A DNA stretch of 34,729 nt, taken from NCBI GenBank assembly GCA_030626475.1, contig DAOUOW010000007.1, positions 1-34,729 of the forward strand, given 5' to 3'. Under the pieces are notes generated by a model. It searched no databases. It was not told where the DNA came from and saw only the letters and a list, made by a program, of their open reading frames with translations. The DNA is from Chloroflexota bacterium. GTDB lineage: Bacteria > Chloroflexota > Dehalococcoidia > E44-bin15. Made by a program: the position numbers and the translations under genes. This document shows positions 16,284 to 24,697 of this stretch, piece by piece. Within the stretch, counting starts at the first letter, position 1; each line of letters begins with the position of its first letter.

Positions 16284-17687
16284 TCACGAAATGCGGGGCC
16301 TCCTCCCCCTCTGGGGCATCGTCCTCTCCCTGGGGGCAAGATCGGAGCGATAGTCGGGGAGATCGATGTTAAATACTACGCTTATCTGCGGGTCTGCCAT
16401 CCGCGAGCTTATCCTGGTCTCAATCTCCTCCAGGGCGAAGCAACTGGTGATCACTGTGGGCAGCCGCGCATTGTAGCGATAGTTGATCACCTGATAAAGC
16501 TTCTCCTGCGCCCAGGGGGTGCCACTTTGCTCCCCGAAATCATCGAGGATGAGCAGCGGCGCCTTCTTCACCTTCTCAAAGAGCTCATCATAGGTCACCT
16601 TGCTCTCAGGACTGAAGGTGGAGCGCAGGTGGTCGAGAAAGTCGGGGACAACGACAAAGAAACTGGGCTTGCCCTCCCTTCGCCGGTAGTTGGCGATGGC
16701 AGCAGCAAGATGGGTTTTGCCACAGCCATTGGGACCCAAAAACACAAGCCAGCCCTCGGGAGCCTGAGCAAAGCGGCGTGCCAGCTTAAAGGCATCCTCC
16801 AGAATCCTCTGCTTCTCCACCGGCAGATTAAGCCGCCGCTTATCGAAATTCTCGAAGTTCATCTTGCTCAAGAGCTCAAGCCCCAGATCCCCGAACTCCT
16901 CAGCCGGCTCTTTTTGCGCCAGCAGATATACCTTGGAGAGATTATCATCGATGAGCCGGGTTAACAGCCGCTCATCCAGCTTCTCTAAAGGGGTGTTAGT
17001 AGTGATCACCGTGGGCAGGCGAGCATTATACCTATGATTGATGATCTGGTACAGCTTCTCCTGGGCCCAGGGGGTGCTGCTCTGGGTGCCGAGGCCGTCC
17101 AAAATCAGCAGCGGGACATTGCGCACCTGGTCGAAGAGTTCATCATAACTAATGTCGCTTGCCGGGCTAAAGGTGGAGCGCAGGTGGTCCAGAAGGTCGG
17201 AAACAACGATGAAGAAGACGGGGCGCCCATTTTGAATACAGTGATTGGCGATGGCGGCAGCGAGGTGAGTCTTACCACAACCGCTGACCCCGCAAAGCAC
17301 CTGCCAGCCCTGAGGGTCTTGAGCAAAGGCTTTTGCCCCCTCACACGCCTCGGCGAACCTTTCCTCACTGGCGGGATCGCCCGTCCTGCCCCTGGGATTG
17401 AGGTTATCGAAGGTGAGACGAGTCAGGGGACCGAGGTTGCTGTACCGCTGCAGCCGGGCGAGGCGCTCCTCAGCCAGTTCCTCTTCGGTGCACTCACAGG
17501 GTATCACCCTGGTGAAATCCACCTTCCCCGAGGGAAAACGAGGATGAACGAAGCCGGCTCCTTTGCACCGGGGGCATTCCTGCTTCCCGGCAATCTCTTC
17601 AGTCAATTCGGCGCCTGACCAGGTGCCCGTATCTTCCCTTGATATATTTGTCCCCGTCCGCTTTAAGATCTCTCCCAGACTCTCCAT
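16284..17687 (-). CDS. Tandem-duplicated DnaC/DnaI-like helicase loader ATPase
   Basis: A protein of about 467 residues with an N-terminal zinc-ribbon-like segment (CPRC and PCEC, about residues 38-66) followed by two homologous AAA+ domains of the IstB/DnaC type, 185 residues apart. Domain 1 has Walker A GVSGCGKTH, Walker B LLILDG, sensor-1 ITTN and arginine motif RLLTR. Domain 2 has GPNGCGKTH, LLILDD, ITSC and SSR. Usual DnaC/DnaI proteins have one such domain. It lies in the rplI-dnaB-dnaD operon and is therefore likely to load the replicative helicase. The start is uncertain: ATG at 17687 overlaps the DnaD gene by 89 nt, TTG at 17606 would overlap it by 8 nt, and TTG at 17711 is also possible. 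Confidence 0.88.
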   Translation of the reverse strand: MESLGEILKRTGTNISREDTGTWSGAELTEEIAGKQECPRCKGAGFVHPRFPSGKVDFTRVIPCECTEEELAEERLARLQRYSNLGPLTRLTFDNLNPRGRTGDPASEERFAEACEGAKAFAQDPQGWQVLCGVSGCGKTHLAAAIANHCIQNGRPVFFIVVSDLLDHLRSTFSPASDISYDELFDQVRNVPLLILDGLGTQSSTPWAQEKLYQIINHRYNARLPTVITTNTPLEKLDERLLTRLIDDNLSKVYLLAQKEPAEEFGDLGLELLSKMNFENFDKRRLNLPVEKQRILEDAFKLARRFAQAPEGWLVFLGPNGCGKTHLAAAIANYRRREGKPSFFVVVPDFLDHLRSTFSPESKVTYDELFEKVKKAPLLILDDFGEQSGTPWAQEKLYQVINYRYNARLPTVITSCFALEEIETRISSRMADPQISVVFNIDLPDYRSDLAPRERTMPQRGRRPRIS

Positions 17688-18291
17688 AACCCTCACTCGC
17701 CCAGCGCTCAAGGATTTTTGAAATGTATCGCCAGCTACGCTTATTTCGAGTTACCGCCTCCTTGAACGCACTTTCAATCCAAGAGGCGGGATAAAGCCTC
17801 TCCGCCTCCTTCAACTCCTCAGCAATCATCGGGGTGAGCATACCGATATTATCCTCATAGAGGGTGAAGATGTTAAGCTGCTCCTCAGCCTGATATGGCT
17901 CCTTGCGGGGCAGAGCCCCGAGGGAAATCTCCCCGCTCTTGATCTTGGCTATCGCCTTCCTGTCCTCCTCGGTATTCAAGAAGTAGACGTCCTCCCTCTT
18001 TCCCTCCCGATCGAGGACGAGATGAAGAAGATTGCCCCGGCCTACGGCACGCTCCAAGCCATGATGCAGCGCCTGATCATCGCCGATGCCCACCATCAGC
18101 ACCTTATCACCAAGAAGCTCCCTCAGGGTGACAAATTTGGGGTAGCCCCTCTTGTGGTAAACCCTCCAGAAGATATGAAGGGTTGTTTTCAGCTCAGCGA
18201 GGTCATCGATTTTGGGCAAAAGCTGGCTAAAGAAGATGTTGGGCAACGGAGTAAAGCGCATCCTGGGCCCAGAACCGGGGGAAGGGTTCAT
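17599..18291 (-). CDS. DnaD domain protein
   Basis: A 230-residue protein of the DnaD/DnaB_2 type, which acts in replication initiation or restart by remodelling DNA and helping recruit the helicase. The N-terminal half (FFSQLLPKIDDLAELKTTLHIFWRVY) resembles the winged-helix part. The C-terminal half has YEDNIGMLTPMIAEELKEAE and the YISKILERWASEGYG motif of the DnaD C-terminal domain (about residues 140-200). ATG at 18291 overlaps the dnaB stop by 4 nt (ATGA), indicating translational coupling. Position between dnaB and the loader supports the role. It is distantly related to Bacillus DnaD, so I leave the symbol empty. Confidence 0.87.
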   Translation of the reverse strand: MNPSPGSGPRMRFTPLPNIFFSQLLPKIDDLAELKTTLHIFWRVYHKRGYPKFVTLRELLGDKVLMVGIGDDQALHHGLERAVGRGNLLHLVLDREGKREDVYFLNTEEDRKAIAKIKSGEISLGALPRKEPYQAEEQLNIFTLYEDNIGMLTPMIAEELKEAERLYPASWIESAFKEAVTRNKRSWRYISKILERWASEGYGESGRDLKADGDKYIKGRYGHLVRRRID

Positions 18292-19646
18292 GTTCCTTGC
18301 TCCAGGCTGACGAATTTTACCGTCCTATCCAAGAAGCGCAAGTTGACCTGCCCCGTGGGGCCGTTGCGATGCTTGGAGACTATGATCTCAGCGATGCCTT
18401 TGGGATATTCGTTAGCCTCCTTATCCGGGTGCTGCCTGAGCCATTCATCCTTGGAATAGTGCATATCATCGCGATAGATGAAGATAACCACATCAGCATC
18501 CTGCTCGATGGAGCCGCTCTCCCTGAGGTCGAAAAGCTGGGGGCGGTGCGAGGCACGCCACTCCGGAGCCCGCGAGAGCTGAGAGACAGCGATCAGGGGC
18601 ACATCCAGCTCGCGGGCTAGTCCCTTAAGGGAGCGAGAGATCTCGGTGACCTCCTGGACGCGGCCCTCCCTGCCATCGCCCCGGATCAACTGCATGTAAT
18701 CCACAATCACGAGGTCGATGCCGCGCTCGAAGTGGAGGCGGCGCGCCTTGCTCCTGATCTCCACCATTCTCAGGATGGGCGAGTCATCAACAAAGATAGG
18801 GGCTTCGGAAAGGACGCCCGTAGCCTCCATCACCCTTCTCTCCTCGGCCTCCGTCTGCTCCCCCAGGCGCAGCCTCCTGGCATCGACACCGGACTCGCTG
18901 GCGAGCAGCCGCTGCACCAGCTGTTCCCGTGCCATCTCCAGGCTGAAGATGGCAACCCGAGCCTTCTGTTCTACGGCTGCATTCCTGGCGATAGTAAGTG
19001 CCAGGCTCGTTTTCCCCAGGCTCGGCCTGGCGGCAAGCACGATCATATCGGAGCGCTGCAGGCCGCCTAAGATCTCGTCCAGGGCAGGGAAACCAGTGCT
19101 CACCACTCTTCCTTCCATAGAGGGCAGGACAAGTTCGCTCTCCTCGAAGTATCGGTCGAGGACCTGGCGGATATGGAGGAAGTCTCGGCGGCTCTCGCCA
19201 CGGCGGAGGCGGAAAAGGGTATCCTCAGCCCTGCCCAGGGCGACATCGATGTCCGGTCCCGCCTCGTAGCCGATGGCAGCGATCTGCGATGAAGCACTGA
19301 TCAGGCCCCGCATCAGGAACAGGCGGTGCACCGTGTTGGCATAGTGTTCAATGTGCACCGAGGTCGGCACCATGGAGACCAGATGGCTTAAGTAGGCAGC
19401 CCCACCCGCAGCCTCCAGCCGCCCTAGCCGCCCCAGCTCATGAGCTACGGTAACTTGATCTATGGCTTCGTTTCTCTGATAGAGGGAAAAACAAGCTTCA
19501 GAGACCCACAGGTTCTTTTCCCGATAGAAGTCTTCAGGCTTGAGGAAAGTGGCAATCTTGTGGATGGCCTCACCATCGATGAGCAGAGACCCGAGCACCG
19601 CTTCCTCGGCCTCGATGTCATGGGGTGGCAGTTTCTCCTCAATCAC
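18288..19646 (-). CDS. dnaB: Replicative DNA helicase DnaB
   Basis: Hexameric helicase that unwinds DNA at the fork. The N-terminal primase-interacting domain (PPHDIEAEEAVLGSLLID) covers the first 100 residues. The RecA-type motor follows a linker, with Walker A ARPSLGKTS at 206-214, Walker B LVIVDYMQLIRG near 320, and DLRESGSIEQDADVVIFIYRD with the arginine finger region near 375-395. No intein is present, although this family is a frequent intein host. The length of 452 residues is standard. It starts 2 nt after rplI, and the DnaD gene overlaps its stop. Confidence 0.97.
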   Translation of the reverse strand: MIEEKLPPHDIEAEEAVLGSLLIDGEAIHKIATFLKPEDFYREKNLWVSEACFSLYQRNEAIDQVTVAHELGRLGRLEAAGGAAYLSHLVSMVPTSVHIEHYANTVHRLFLMRGLISASSQIAAIGYEAGPDIDVALGRAEDTLFRLRRGESRRDFLHIRQVLDRYFEESELVLPSMEGRVVSTGFPALDEILGGLQRSDMIVLAARPSLGKTSLALTIARNAAVEQKARVAIFSLEMAREQLVQRLLASESGVDARRLRLGEQTEAEERRVMEATGVLSEAPIFVDDSPILRMVEIRSKARRLHFERGIDLVIVDYMQLIRGDGREGRVQEVTEISRSLKGLARELDVPLIAVSQLSRAPEWRASHRPQLFDLRESGSIEQDADVVIFIYRDDMHYSKDEWLRQHPDKEANEYPKGIAEIIVSKHRNGPTGQVNLRFLDRTVKFVSLEQGT

Positions 19647-19648
19647 AG

Positions 19649-20101
19649 CTAATCCTTCTCTTCGGTAACAACAACCTTTATTTTAGGCGCGATCTCCGTT
19701 GATAGTCTGACCAGGACCTCATATTCGCCCAGCTGGCGAATGGGTTCCTCAAGCTCTATCTTCCTCTTATCGATATCCTGCCCCGTGACCCGCTTAAGCT
19801 CTTCAGCAATATCACCGCTGGTAACGGCGCCATAAAGGCGCTCCTGGGCTCCCACTTTGGCCTTGAGCGTGATCTCCACCCCTTCCACGGTCTGCGACAG
19901 GCTCACCATCTCAGTCTCAAGCAGGGCTTGGCGCTTTTCCTCAGCCTCACGGATTTCCTCCACCCTCTTCATGGCGGCAGGGGTAGCAAATTCGGCCAGA
20001 CCCCTGGGGAGGAGGAAATTCCTGGCATAGCCGCTGGCCACATCCTTGACCTCCCCCGCCTTCCCCAGCCGCGGCACCTCCTGAAGCAGAACAACTCTCA
20101 T
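19649..20101 (-). CDS. rplI: 50S ribosomal protein L9
   Basis: A 150-residue protein with the L9 N-terminal RNA-binding domain (MRVVLLQEVPRLGKAGEVKDVASGYARNF region with the GYARNFLLP signature at 24-32). It also has the long connecting helix and the C-terminal domain (VGAQERLYGAVTSGDIAE). It binds 23S rRNA at the base of the L1 stalk. It is the first gene of the rplI-dnaB operon. The Shine-Dalgarno site is weak (AAAAGGG lies about 14 nt upstream of the ATG). The promoter is probably in the duplicated TATAAT-containing repeat at 20121-20194. Confidence 0.95.
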   Translation of the reverse strand: MRVVLLQEVPRLGKAGEVKDVASGYARNFLLPRGLAEFATPAAMKRVEEIREAEEKRQALLETEMVSLSQTVEGVEITLKAKVGAQERLYGAVTSGDIAEELKRVTGQDIDKRKIELEEPIRQLGEYEVLVRLSTEIAPKIKVVVTEEKD

Positions 20102-20120
20102 TTTCGCTTTTTGCGCCCTT

Positions 20121-20194
20121 TTCGCCCTGGTTGCTATATTATAATCGACGCCGCTTTTTCGACCTGGTTGCTATATTATAATGGACGCAGCATA
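20121..20194. repeat. 37-bp tandem duplication carrying TATAAT boxes upstream of rplI
   Basis: Two copies (20121-20157 and 20158-20194) share a 20-bp identical core, CCTGGTTGCTATATTATAAT, followed by CGACGCCGC or GGACGCAGC. The core reads TATAAT on both strands. On the minus strand the boxes lie at 20180-20175 and 20143-20138, upstream of the rplI operon, but no good -35 hexamer accompanies either. The duplication may have doubled a promoter. Confidence 0.65.
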
Positions 20195-20234
20195 AAATAA
20201 AAAGGGATTTTTCACTATTCCTTGCCCTAGAACG

Positions 20235-20272
20235 AAAAAGCCCGCACCATTAAGAACAACTACTAGCACGGG
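20235..20272 (-). terminator. Rho-independent terminator after yqeY
   Basis: On the minus strand CCCGTGC (20272-20266) pairs with GTGCGGG (20247-20241) through 7 positions including two G-U pairs, and CTTTTT follows. It lies 40 nt after the yqeY stop and before the rplI promoter region, separating the two transcripts. The loop of 18 nt is long, so strength is uncertain. Confidence 0.55.
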
Positions 20273-20310
20273 ACTGAAATAGACCTAAGATACCAAAAAG
20301 AGGACTTCAG

Positions 20311-20760
20311 CTATGAGCTGGCGAGCAACTCTGAAACAACTTCATTAATCTCACGCCCCTCGCCCTTGCCCTTGAGCTGGGGCATGAGCTGGGACATCAC
20401 CTTGCCCTTATCTCCCGGGCCCCTGGCCCCAACCTGCTCAATTACCTTGCGTGCCGCCTCTGCGATCTCCTCCCGGCTCAACTGCGGCGGCAGATACTCC
20501 AAGAGGATAGTGAGTTCCGCCTCTTCTTTTGCCACCAGGTCGTGGCGATTTCCCTTGCCGAATTCAGCGATACTCTCTCGGTGTCGCTTCACTTCCCTGG
20601 AAATAACATCAATGACGCCAGAATCATCTATGGGGGCACCTTTATCGATCTCCGTATTCTTAACCCCAGCCAGTACCAGACGAATCAACGACTTGCGGGT
20701 ATCATCGCTACTCTTCATCGCCTGCTTCAAGTCAGCCCTGAGTTTTTCCTGCAATGTCAT
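20311..20760 (-). CDS. yqeY: GatB/YqeY domain protein
   Basis: A protein of about 149 residues matching the YqeY family, homologous to the tRNA-interacting tail of GatB. It has LREKL-like LQEKLRADLKQAMKS at the start, a central KRHRESIAEF, EEAELTILLEYLPPQLS, and the glycine-rich GPGDKGKVMSQLMPQLKGKGEG. The molecular role of stand-alone YqeY is unclear. ATG at 20760, with AGGG 5 nt upstream, is preferred to TTG or ATG codons further out. It follows rpsU by about 40 nt, and rpsU-yqeY pairing is common in Gram-positive bacteria. Confidence 0.9.
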   Translation of the reverse strand: MTLQEKLRADLKQAMKSSDDTRKSLIRLVLAGVKNTEIDKGAPIDDSGVIDVISREVKRHRESIAEFGKGNRHDLVAKEEAELTILLEYLPPQLSREEIAEAARKVIEQVGARGPGDKGKVMSQLMPQLKGKGEGREINEVVSELLASS

Positions 20761-20799
20761 CTCTGCCCTGCTATCAAGACCTGTCTCCAAATCTCTTCT

Positions 20800-21012
20800 T
20801 CAACTACTGCGAGTACTGCTGCTTCTACTGCGAGTACTGCGAGCGGTCTTCCTTCTCTTGACTGCCGCTTTCTTTTTGCGCCTGATACAAGGCTTCTCGT
20901 AATGCTCCCGGCGCCGGAACTCAGAAAGGATGCCAGCCTGCTGCACCTTTTTATTGAATCTTCTGAGCAGATTCTCGAAGCTCTCCCTCTCATCAAGCAC
21001 TACATCAGTCAC
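20800..21012 (-). CDS. rpsU: 30S ribosomal protein S21
   Basis: A 70-residue S21 with the family core: ESFENLLRRFNKKVQQAGILSE followed by FRRREHYEKPCIRRKKK. It binds near the 3' end of 16S rRNA in the 30S subunit. GTG at 21012 is chosen because a run of seven G residues forms the ribosome binding site just upstream. The last 15 residues are a low-complexity Arg/Ser/Thr tail (RSTRSRSSSTRSS) encoded by short repeats of ACTGCGAGT type, longer than the basic tail of most S21 proteins. It heads the rpsU-yqeY operon. Confidence 0.93.
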   Translation of the reverse strand: MTDVVLDERESFENLLRRFNKKVQQAGILSEFRRREHYEKPCIRRKKKAAVKRRKTARSTRSRSSSTRSS

Positions 21013-21055
21013 ATAATCCCCCCCTTCCAACAATGACAGCATTCACAACTTAACT

Positions 21056-21084
21056 ATTCTAGACACTTCCAAGCAGCGTGTCAA
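21056..21084 (-). promoter_or_regulatory. Promoter of rpsU-yqeY
   Basis: TTGACA (21084-21079), 17 nt, TAGAAT (21061-21056) on the minus strand. Predicted start is near 21050, about 38 nt before the rpsU GTG. The -35 box overlaps the stop codon of the upstream DUF429 gene. Confidence 0.78.
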
Positions 21085-21737
21085 GGGAAAGGAACGCTTC
21101 CCACGATCGGAAGGCAGATAGCACCCTCCTCCACATCGCCCACAACCTCTGCCTCGCCATGAGCATAGAGATAGGCAGTGTAGGCGGCAATCAGGGCATC
21201 GCAGAGGTCATGATTAAGCTGGGGCAAGTAAGGAGTAAGTTGAGGCATGAGCTGGGCAAGCCGCTCCCTGAGGAAAGAGATGCCCTCGGGCGTCGACTTT
21301 CGCGGTATTGGCTTTCCAAAAAGGGCCACCTTTGTGGCATAAGGATAGACCTCGATAACCTGGCAGCCTCGGGCAGCAATTTCACGCTTGAGGCCGATTG
21401 CCCGATAGACCATGTTTTTGATAATGGATTTCTTGGTGGTATAGTAGCAAGGGATTCCACGGCGGGAGAGCTCACGTTCACATATCCTCCCTTTTCCCGG
21501 CAACTGCGCCTGGCAAGAGCAGCTCTCTTCGAGACAGCACAGCCCCTTAGGCAAGCCAAGGGGGGCATCGATGGCAACAATGCCAGGGCGGTGACTCTCA
21601 ATAGCTCCCAAGATATCGCCATCACTTGACAGAAGTTCATAAAAGACGAGGCGTAACTTCTCATCCAGTCCAACACAGGCACTGGGTCTTTTGGGTGAAG
21701 ATGTAAGGTCGATACCGATGAAGTGGGCTCTTGCCAT
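21081..21737 (-). CDS. DUF429 family protein
   Basis: A 218-residue protein with an RNase H-like fold signature: FIGIDLTSSPKRPSACVGLD at the N-terminus, IVAIDAPLGLP near 55, and DLCDALIAAYTAYLYAHG near 185. Conserved acidic residues (Asp10, Asp56, Asp near 183) are placed as in a nuclease-like active site, but no activity is established for the family. A cysteine-rich stretch, CCLEESCSCQ, lies near 67-76. ATG at 21737 overlaps the last base of the oxidoreductase stop (TAATG), so translation is probably coupled. Confidence 0.87.
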   Translation of the reverse strand: MARAHFIGIDLTSSPKRPSACVGLDEKLRLVFYELLSSDGDILGAIESHRPGIVAIDAPLGLPKGLCCLEESCSCQAQLPGKGRICERELSRRGIPCYYTTKKSIIKNMVYRAIGLKREIAARGCQVIEVYPYATKVALFGKPIPRKSTPEGISFLRERLAQLMPQLTPYLPQLNHDLCDALIAAYTAYLYAHGEAEVVGDVEEGAICLPIVGSVPFP

Positions 21738-23143
21738 TAGCTCTTGGCGCTAGATACGCCAGCTCTGTTCAAAACTCCCCTCGCTGCCACTACCCCTGAA
21801 GCCGATGCCTGGATCAGGCCACGGGTGACCCCGGCGCCATCCCCGGCAGCAAACATGTTCTTTACCTCGCTCTCCAGGTTCTGGCTGAGGACAAGACGTG
21901 AGGAATAGAATTTGACCTCGATGCCATAGAGCAGGGTGTGGCGCGAGGCTACGCCAGGGGCAAGCATGTCCATGGCTTCCAGCATCTCGATGATGCTCTT
22001 CAGGTGACGATAGGGGAGCACGAAACTGAGGTCGCCCGGGGTTGCGCTCTTCAAGGTGGGCTGGACGATGCCCCGCTTAATGCGCGCCTCTGTAGACCGC
22101 CGACCCTCCACCAGGTCGCCAAGGCGCTGGATGATTACACCGCCGCTAAGGATATTGGCCAGGCGGGCAAGATGGCGACCATAGGCAATGGGGTCGCGAA
22201 AGGGCTCGGTAAAGGTGGTGCTCACCAGAAGGGCAAAGTTGGTGTTATCTGTCTTGCCGTCAGCATAGCTATGTCCATTGACCGTAGTCACCGGGTCGCT
22301 GCCCCCGGTAGACTCCATTGTTACTTCCCCTGCCGGGCACATGCAGAAGGTCCTCACCCTATCATCAAAGGATTTGGAGAAGTACTCCAGCTTGCATTCA
22401 TATAAAGTGCTGGTCAGCTCCTCGAGGACGGCTTTGGGAACCTCCACCCTAACCCCAACGTCGATGGGATTGATCTCAAGGGTGAGCTTGAGGCGATTAC
22501 ACTCCTTAGTGAGCCAATCGACCCCCTCCCTGCCCGGGGCAACGATGAGATAGCGACACTCAAACCTGTCGCCATCCTTGGTCTCGATTCCCGTGACCAC
22601 CCCATTTTCGGTGAGGATGGTGCGAGCAGCGGTGTCCACCCTTATGTCAACCTTACTCCAGAGGAAGTCCCGCATCCCCCTGAGCACTGAGCGGGAGCGT
22701 TCCGTCCCCAGGTGGCGAACCGTCATCGGGATGAGTCGCAGGTCAGCGAGGCTTGCTTTGTGCTGTAGCGTCTCGACCTCCTCTCCGGTGCCATAAACCC
22801 TGTTCGTTCCCCCGAACCTGAGGAAGACGCTATCGACATAGTGAACCAGCTCCTCTGCCTCCTCCCCCCCGATGTAGTCCTTAAGCCTGCCCCCTATTTC
22901 GGTAGAGAGCGTCAGTTTGCCATCGCTGAAGGCACCAGCGCCACCCAGTCCGCTGACCAGGTCGCAGGGGGAACAGGGAGGACAGCTAATCCCCTGCCCG
23001 ATGAAGGGACAGTTGCGATCATCGATATCCTTGCCCTTCTCCAAGAGGAGGACGCTCAGGTCCGAGGCTTGAGACAATTCTAAGGCGGCGAAAATACCCG
23101 CAGGCCCGCCGCCAACAATGATGACATCGTATTTACTTGACAA
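21737..23143 (-). CDS. NAD(P)/FAD-dependent oxidoreductase (COG2509-like)
   Basis: A flavoprotein of about 468 residues. The Rossmann FAD site DVIIVGGGPAGIFAALEL is at the N-terminus, and a second FAD contact, NMFAAGDGAGVTRGL, is near 435. Between them lies a Cys-rich loop (CPFIGQGISCPPCSPC) and GLGGAGAFSDGKLTLS, features of this uncharacterised dehydrogenase family. TTG at 23143 is chosen over TTG at 23155 because GGAGG lies 5 nt before the former and inside the latter's reading frame. It is followed directly by DUF429 and preceded by a radical SAM gene. Its substrate is unknown. Confidence 0.88.
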   Translation of the reverse strand: MSSKYDVIIVGGGPAGIFAALELSQASDLSVLLLEKGKDIDDRNCPFIGQGISCPPCSPCDLVSGLGGAGAFSDGKLTLSTEIGGRLKDYIGGEEAEELVHYVDSVFLRFGGTNRVYGTGEEVETLQHKASLADLRLIPMTVRHLGTERSRSVLRGMRDFLWSKVDIRVDTAARTILTENGVVTGIETKDGDRFECRYLIVAPGREGVDWLTKECNRLKLTLEINPIDVGVRVEVPKAVLEELTSTLYECKLEYFSKSFDDRVRTFCMCPAGEVTMESTGGSDPVTTVNGHSYADGKTDNTNFALLVSTTFTEPFRDPIAYGRHLARLANILSGGVIIQRLGDLVEGRRSTEARIKRGIVQPTLKSATPGDLSFVLPYRHLKSIIEMLEAMDMLAPGVASRHTLLYGIEVKFYSSRLVLSQNLESEVKNMFAAGDGAGVTRGLIQASASGVVAARGVLNRAGVSSAKS

Positions 23144-23198
23144 TCCTGCCTCCAAGCAATTCTACATCGGGCTATAAGTATTGTCAAAGAGAAGCGAA

Positions 23199-24638
23199 TT
23201 ACTCCCCCTCAGCCAGCCTTCTCAGAATGTCCCAGAAGGCGCCGCGATAGCCCTTCTTGATCGCCTCTACCAGAACCATATTCTGGTTGTAATTGTAATC
23301 TCTACTGCCAGCGTCAGCAAAGCCGGAAAAGAAACGCTCATCCTCAGCGATGAGACCGGCCAGGTATTGAGCAGCATCCGCACCCAGGGCTGAGGAGAGA
23401 TAAAAGATGGGGGCAAAGAATTTCTCGTCCTTTGCGCCGTGGAGGTTGTGGTTTTCCCCTATCGGGCCTTCTTTTCGGACCAGAGATGCCAGCTTCGTTC
23501 CCGGGAAGACCCGCACCCCCATGCTGGCCCCCACCCGAGACGGGGCGAGCCTTTTCATAGTGTCAATGGTCTCCCGCAGCGACTCCCTCGTCTCCCCAGG
23601 TCCACCCAGAAGCAAGTCATACATGAAGACCAGGCCCTGACGGTGGCAAATCTGGGCAGTGCGAGCCAGGTCCTCCACGGTGAAATTGCGGCCCAGGGTG
23701 CGGAGCATAAAGTCAGTGCCGCTATCGGCGCCAAAGTCTATGCCAGCACAGCCCGCTTTTTGGAACAGGACAGCGAGCTCCTCTGAGAAGGGCGTAGGAC
23801 TACAGTAGGCATACCATCTCACCTTATCGCCCAGCCCCCTTTTTATTATTTCAAGGCAGATATCCCGGGCATGAGCCGGGGGGAGATTGAACTCGCTATC
23901 GCAGAGGTGGAAATGCTCGACCCCCATCTCCAGGAGAGCGGCGATCTCATCAGCAACGCTCTGAGGAGACCGAGAGCGAACCATCCTCCCCTTGCCCAGG
24001 GGGTCAGCGCAGTAGATACATTTCTGGGCACAACCCCGCTTGGTCTCGATAGCGCCCATACCCCCCTCTTCATGGTAGCGCCGATTGTCCAGGGTGCTGC
24101 GCTCCGGCGAGGGCATGTCTTCAAGCTTGAGGTATCTTGGGCGATTGCGGCTAAAACTTTCCCCCACCCGATAGACGAGGCCAGGAACATCGTGGTAGTC
24201 TTCTCCAGCGAGGATCCTCCTCAGCAGCAAAGGGAGAGAATATTCCCCCTCCCCCCAGATGCCGAGGTCAAGCCCGCAATACTCAAGAATGGCCTCAGGC
24301 ATGACGGAGAAACCCGCCCCACCAAGGATCAGGGAAGCAGATGTTTTTGCCTTGAGGCGATCGGTTATCTCTTTGAACCTGGGGATGAAGAACTCCTGAC
24401 CGCCAAAGTGGCAATCATCGGTGTTGCGCAGGGTGACGGCGATGGCTGAAACGCTGTTCTGAGCCAAGCAGTGATCAATATCGGATGCCAAGTCAGCGGT
24501 AAAGCAGAGGTCAAGGAGCTCGACCTCAAAGTGCTCCCTGCTAAGGGCACAGGCGAGGTAGTCCAAAGCAAGGGGTACTACCGGAGGTTGCATCTGGTTG
24601 GTATTGACCAGGAGCACTTTTACCAACTCTTCATTCAT
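23199..24638 (-). CDS. B12-binding-domain-type radical SAM protein
   Basis: A 479-residue protein. The first 130 residues have the architecture of a cobalamin-binding domain (KVLLVNTNQ, ILGGAGFSVMPE, GIWGEGEYSLP). The radical SAM core follows with C203-x3-C207-x2-C210 (CAQKCIYC), which ligates the 4Fe-4S cluster. Further core elements are FHLCDSEFN, GIDFGADSGTD and LLLGGPGETRESL. Proteins of this layout perform methylations or other radical chemistry, but the substrate is not evident. I cannot see a DxHxxG cobalamin lower-ligand motif. ATG has GGAG upstream. It lies between meaB and the FAD oxidoreductase on the same strand. Confidence 0.9.
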   Translation of the reverse strand: MNEELVKVLLVNTNQMQPPVVPLALDYLACALSREHFEVELLDLCFTADLASDIDHCLAQNSVSAIAVTLRNTDDCHFGGQEFFIPRFKEITDRLKAKTSASLILGGAGFSVMPEAILEYCGLDLGIWGEGEYSLPLLLRRILAGEDYHDVPGLVYRVGESFSRNRPRYLKLEDMPSPERSTLDNRRYHEEGGMGAIETKRGCAQKCIYCADPLGKGRMVRSRSPQSVADEIAALLEMGVEHFHLCDSEFNLPPAHARDICLEIIKRGLGDKVRWYAYCSPTPFSEELAVLFQKAGCAGIDFGADSGTDFMLRTLGRNFTVEDLARTAQICHRQGLVFMYDLLLGGPGETRESLRETIDTMKRLAPSRVGASMGVRVFPGTKLASLVRKEGPIGENHNLHGAKDEKFFAPIFYLSSALGADAAQYLAGLIAEDERFFSGFADAGSRDYNYNQNMVLVEAIKKGYRGAFWDILRRLAEGE

Positions 24639-24697
24639 AAAGCGCTCCGTGACTTTTTGCCCCAGCTAGTTAAGGCTGTCCCCTGCTGGCATAGTGG

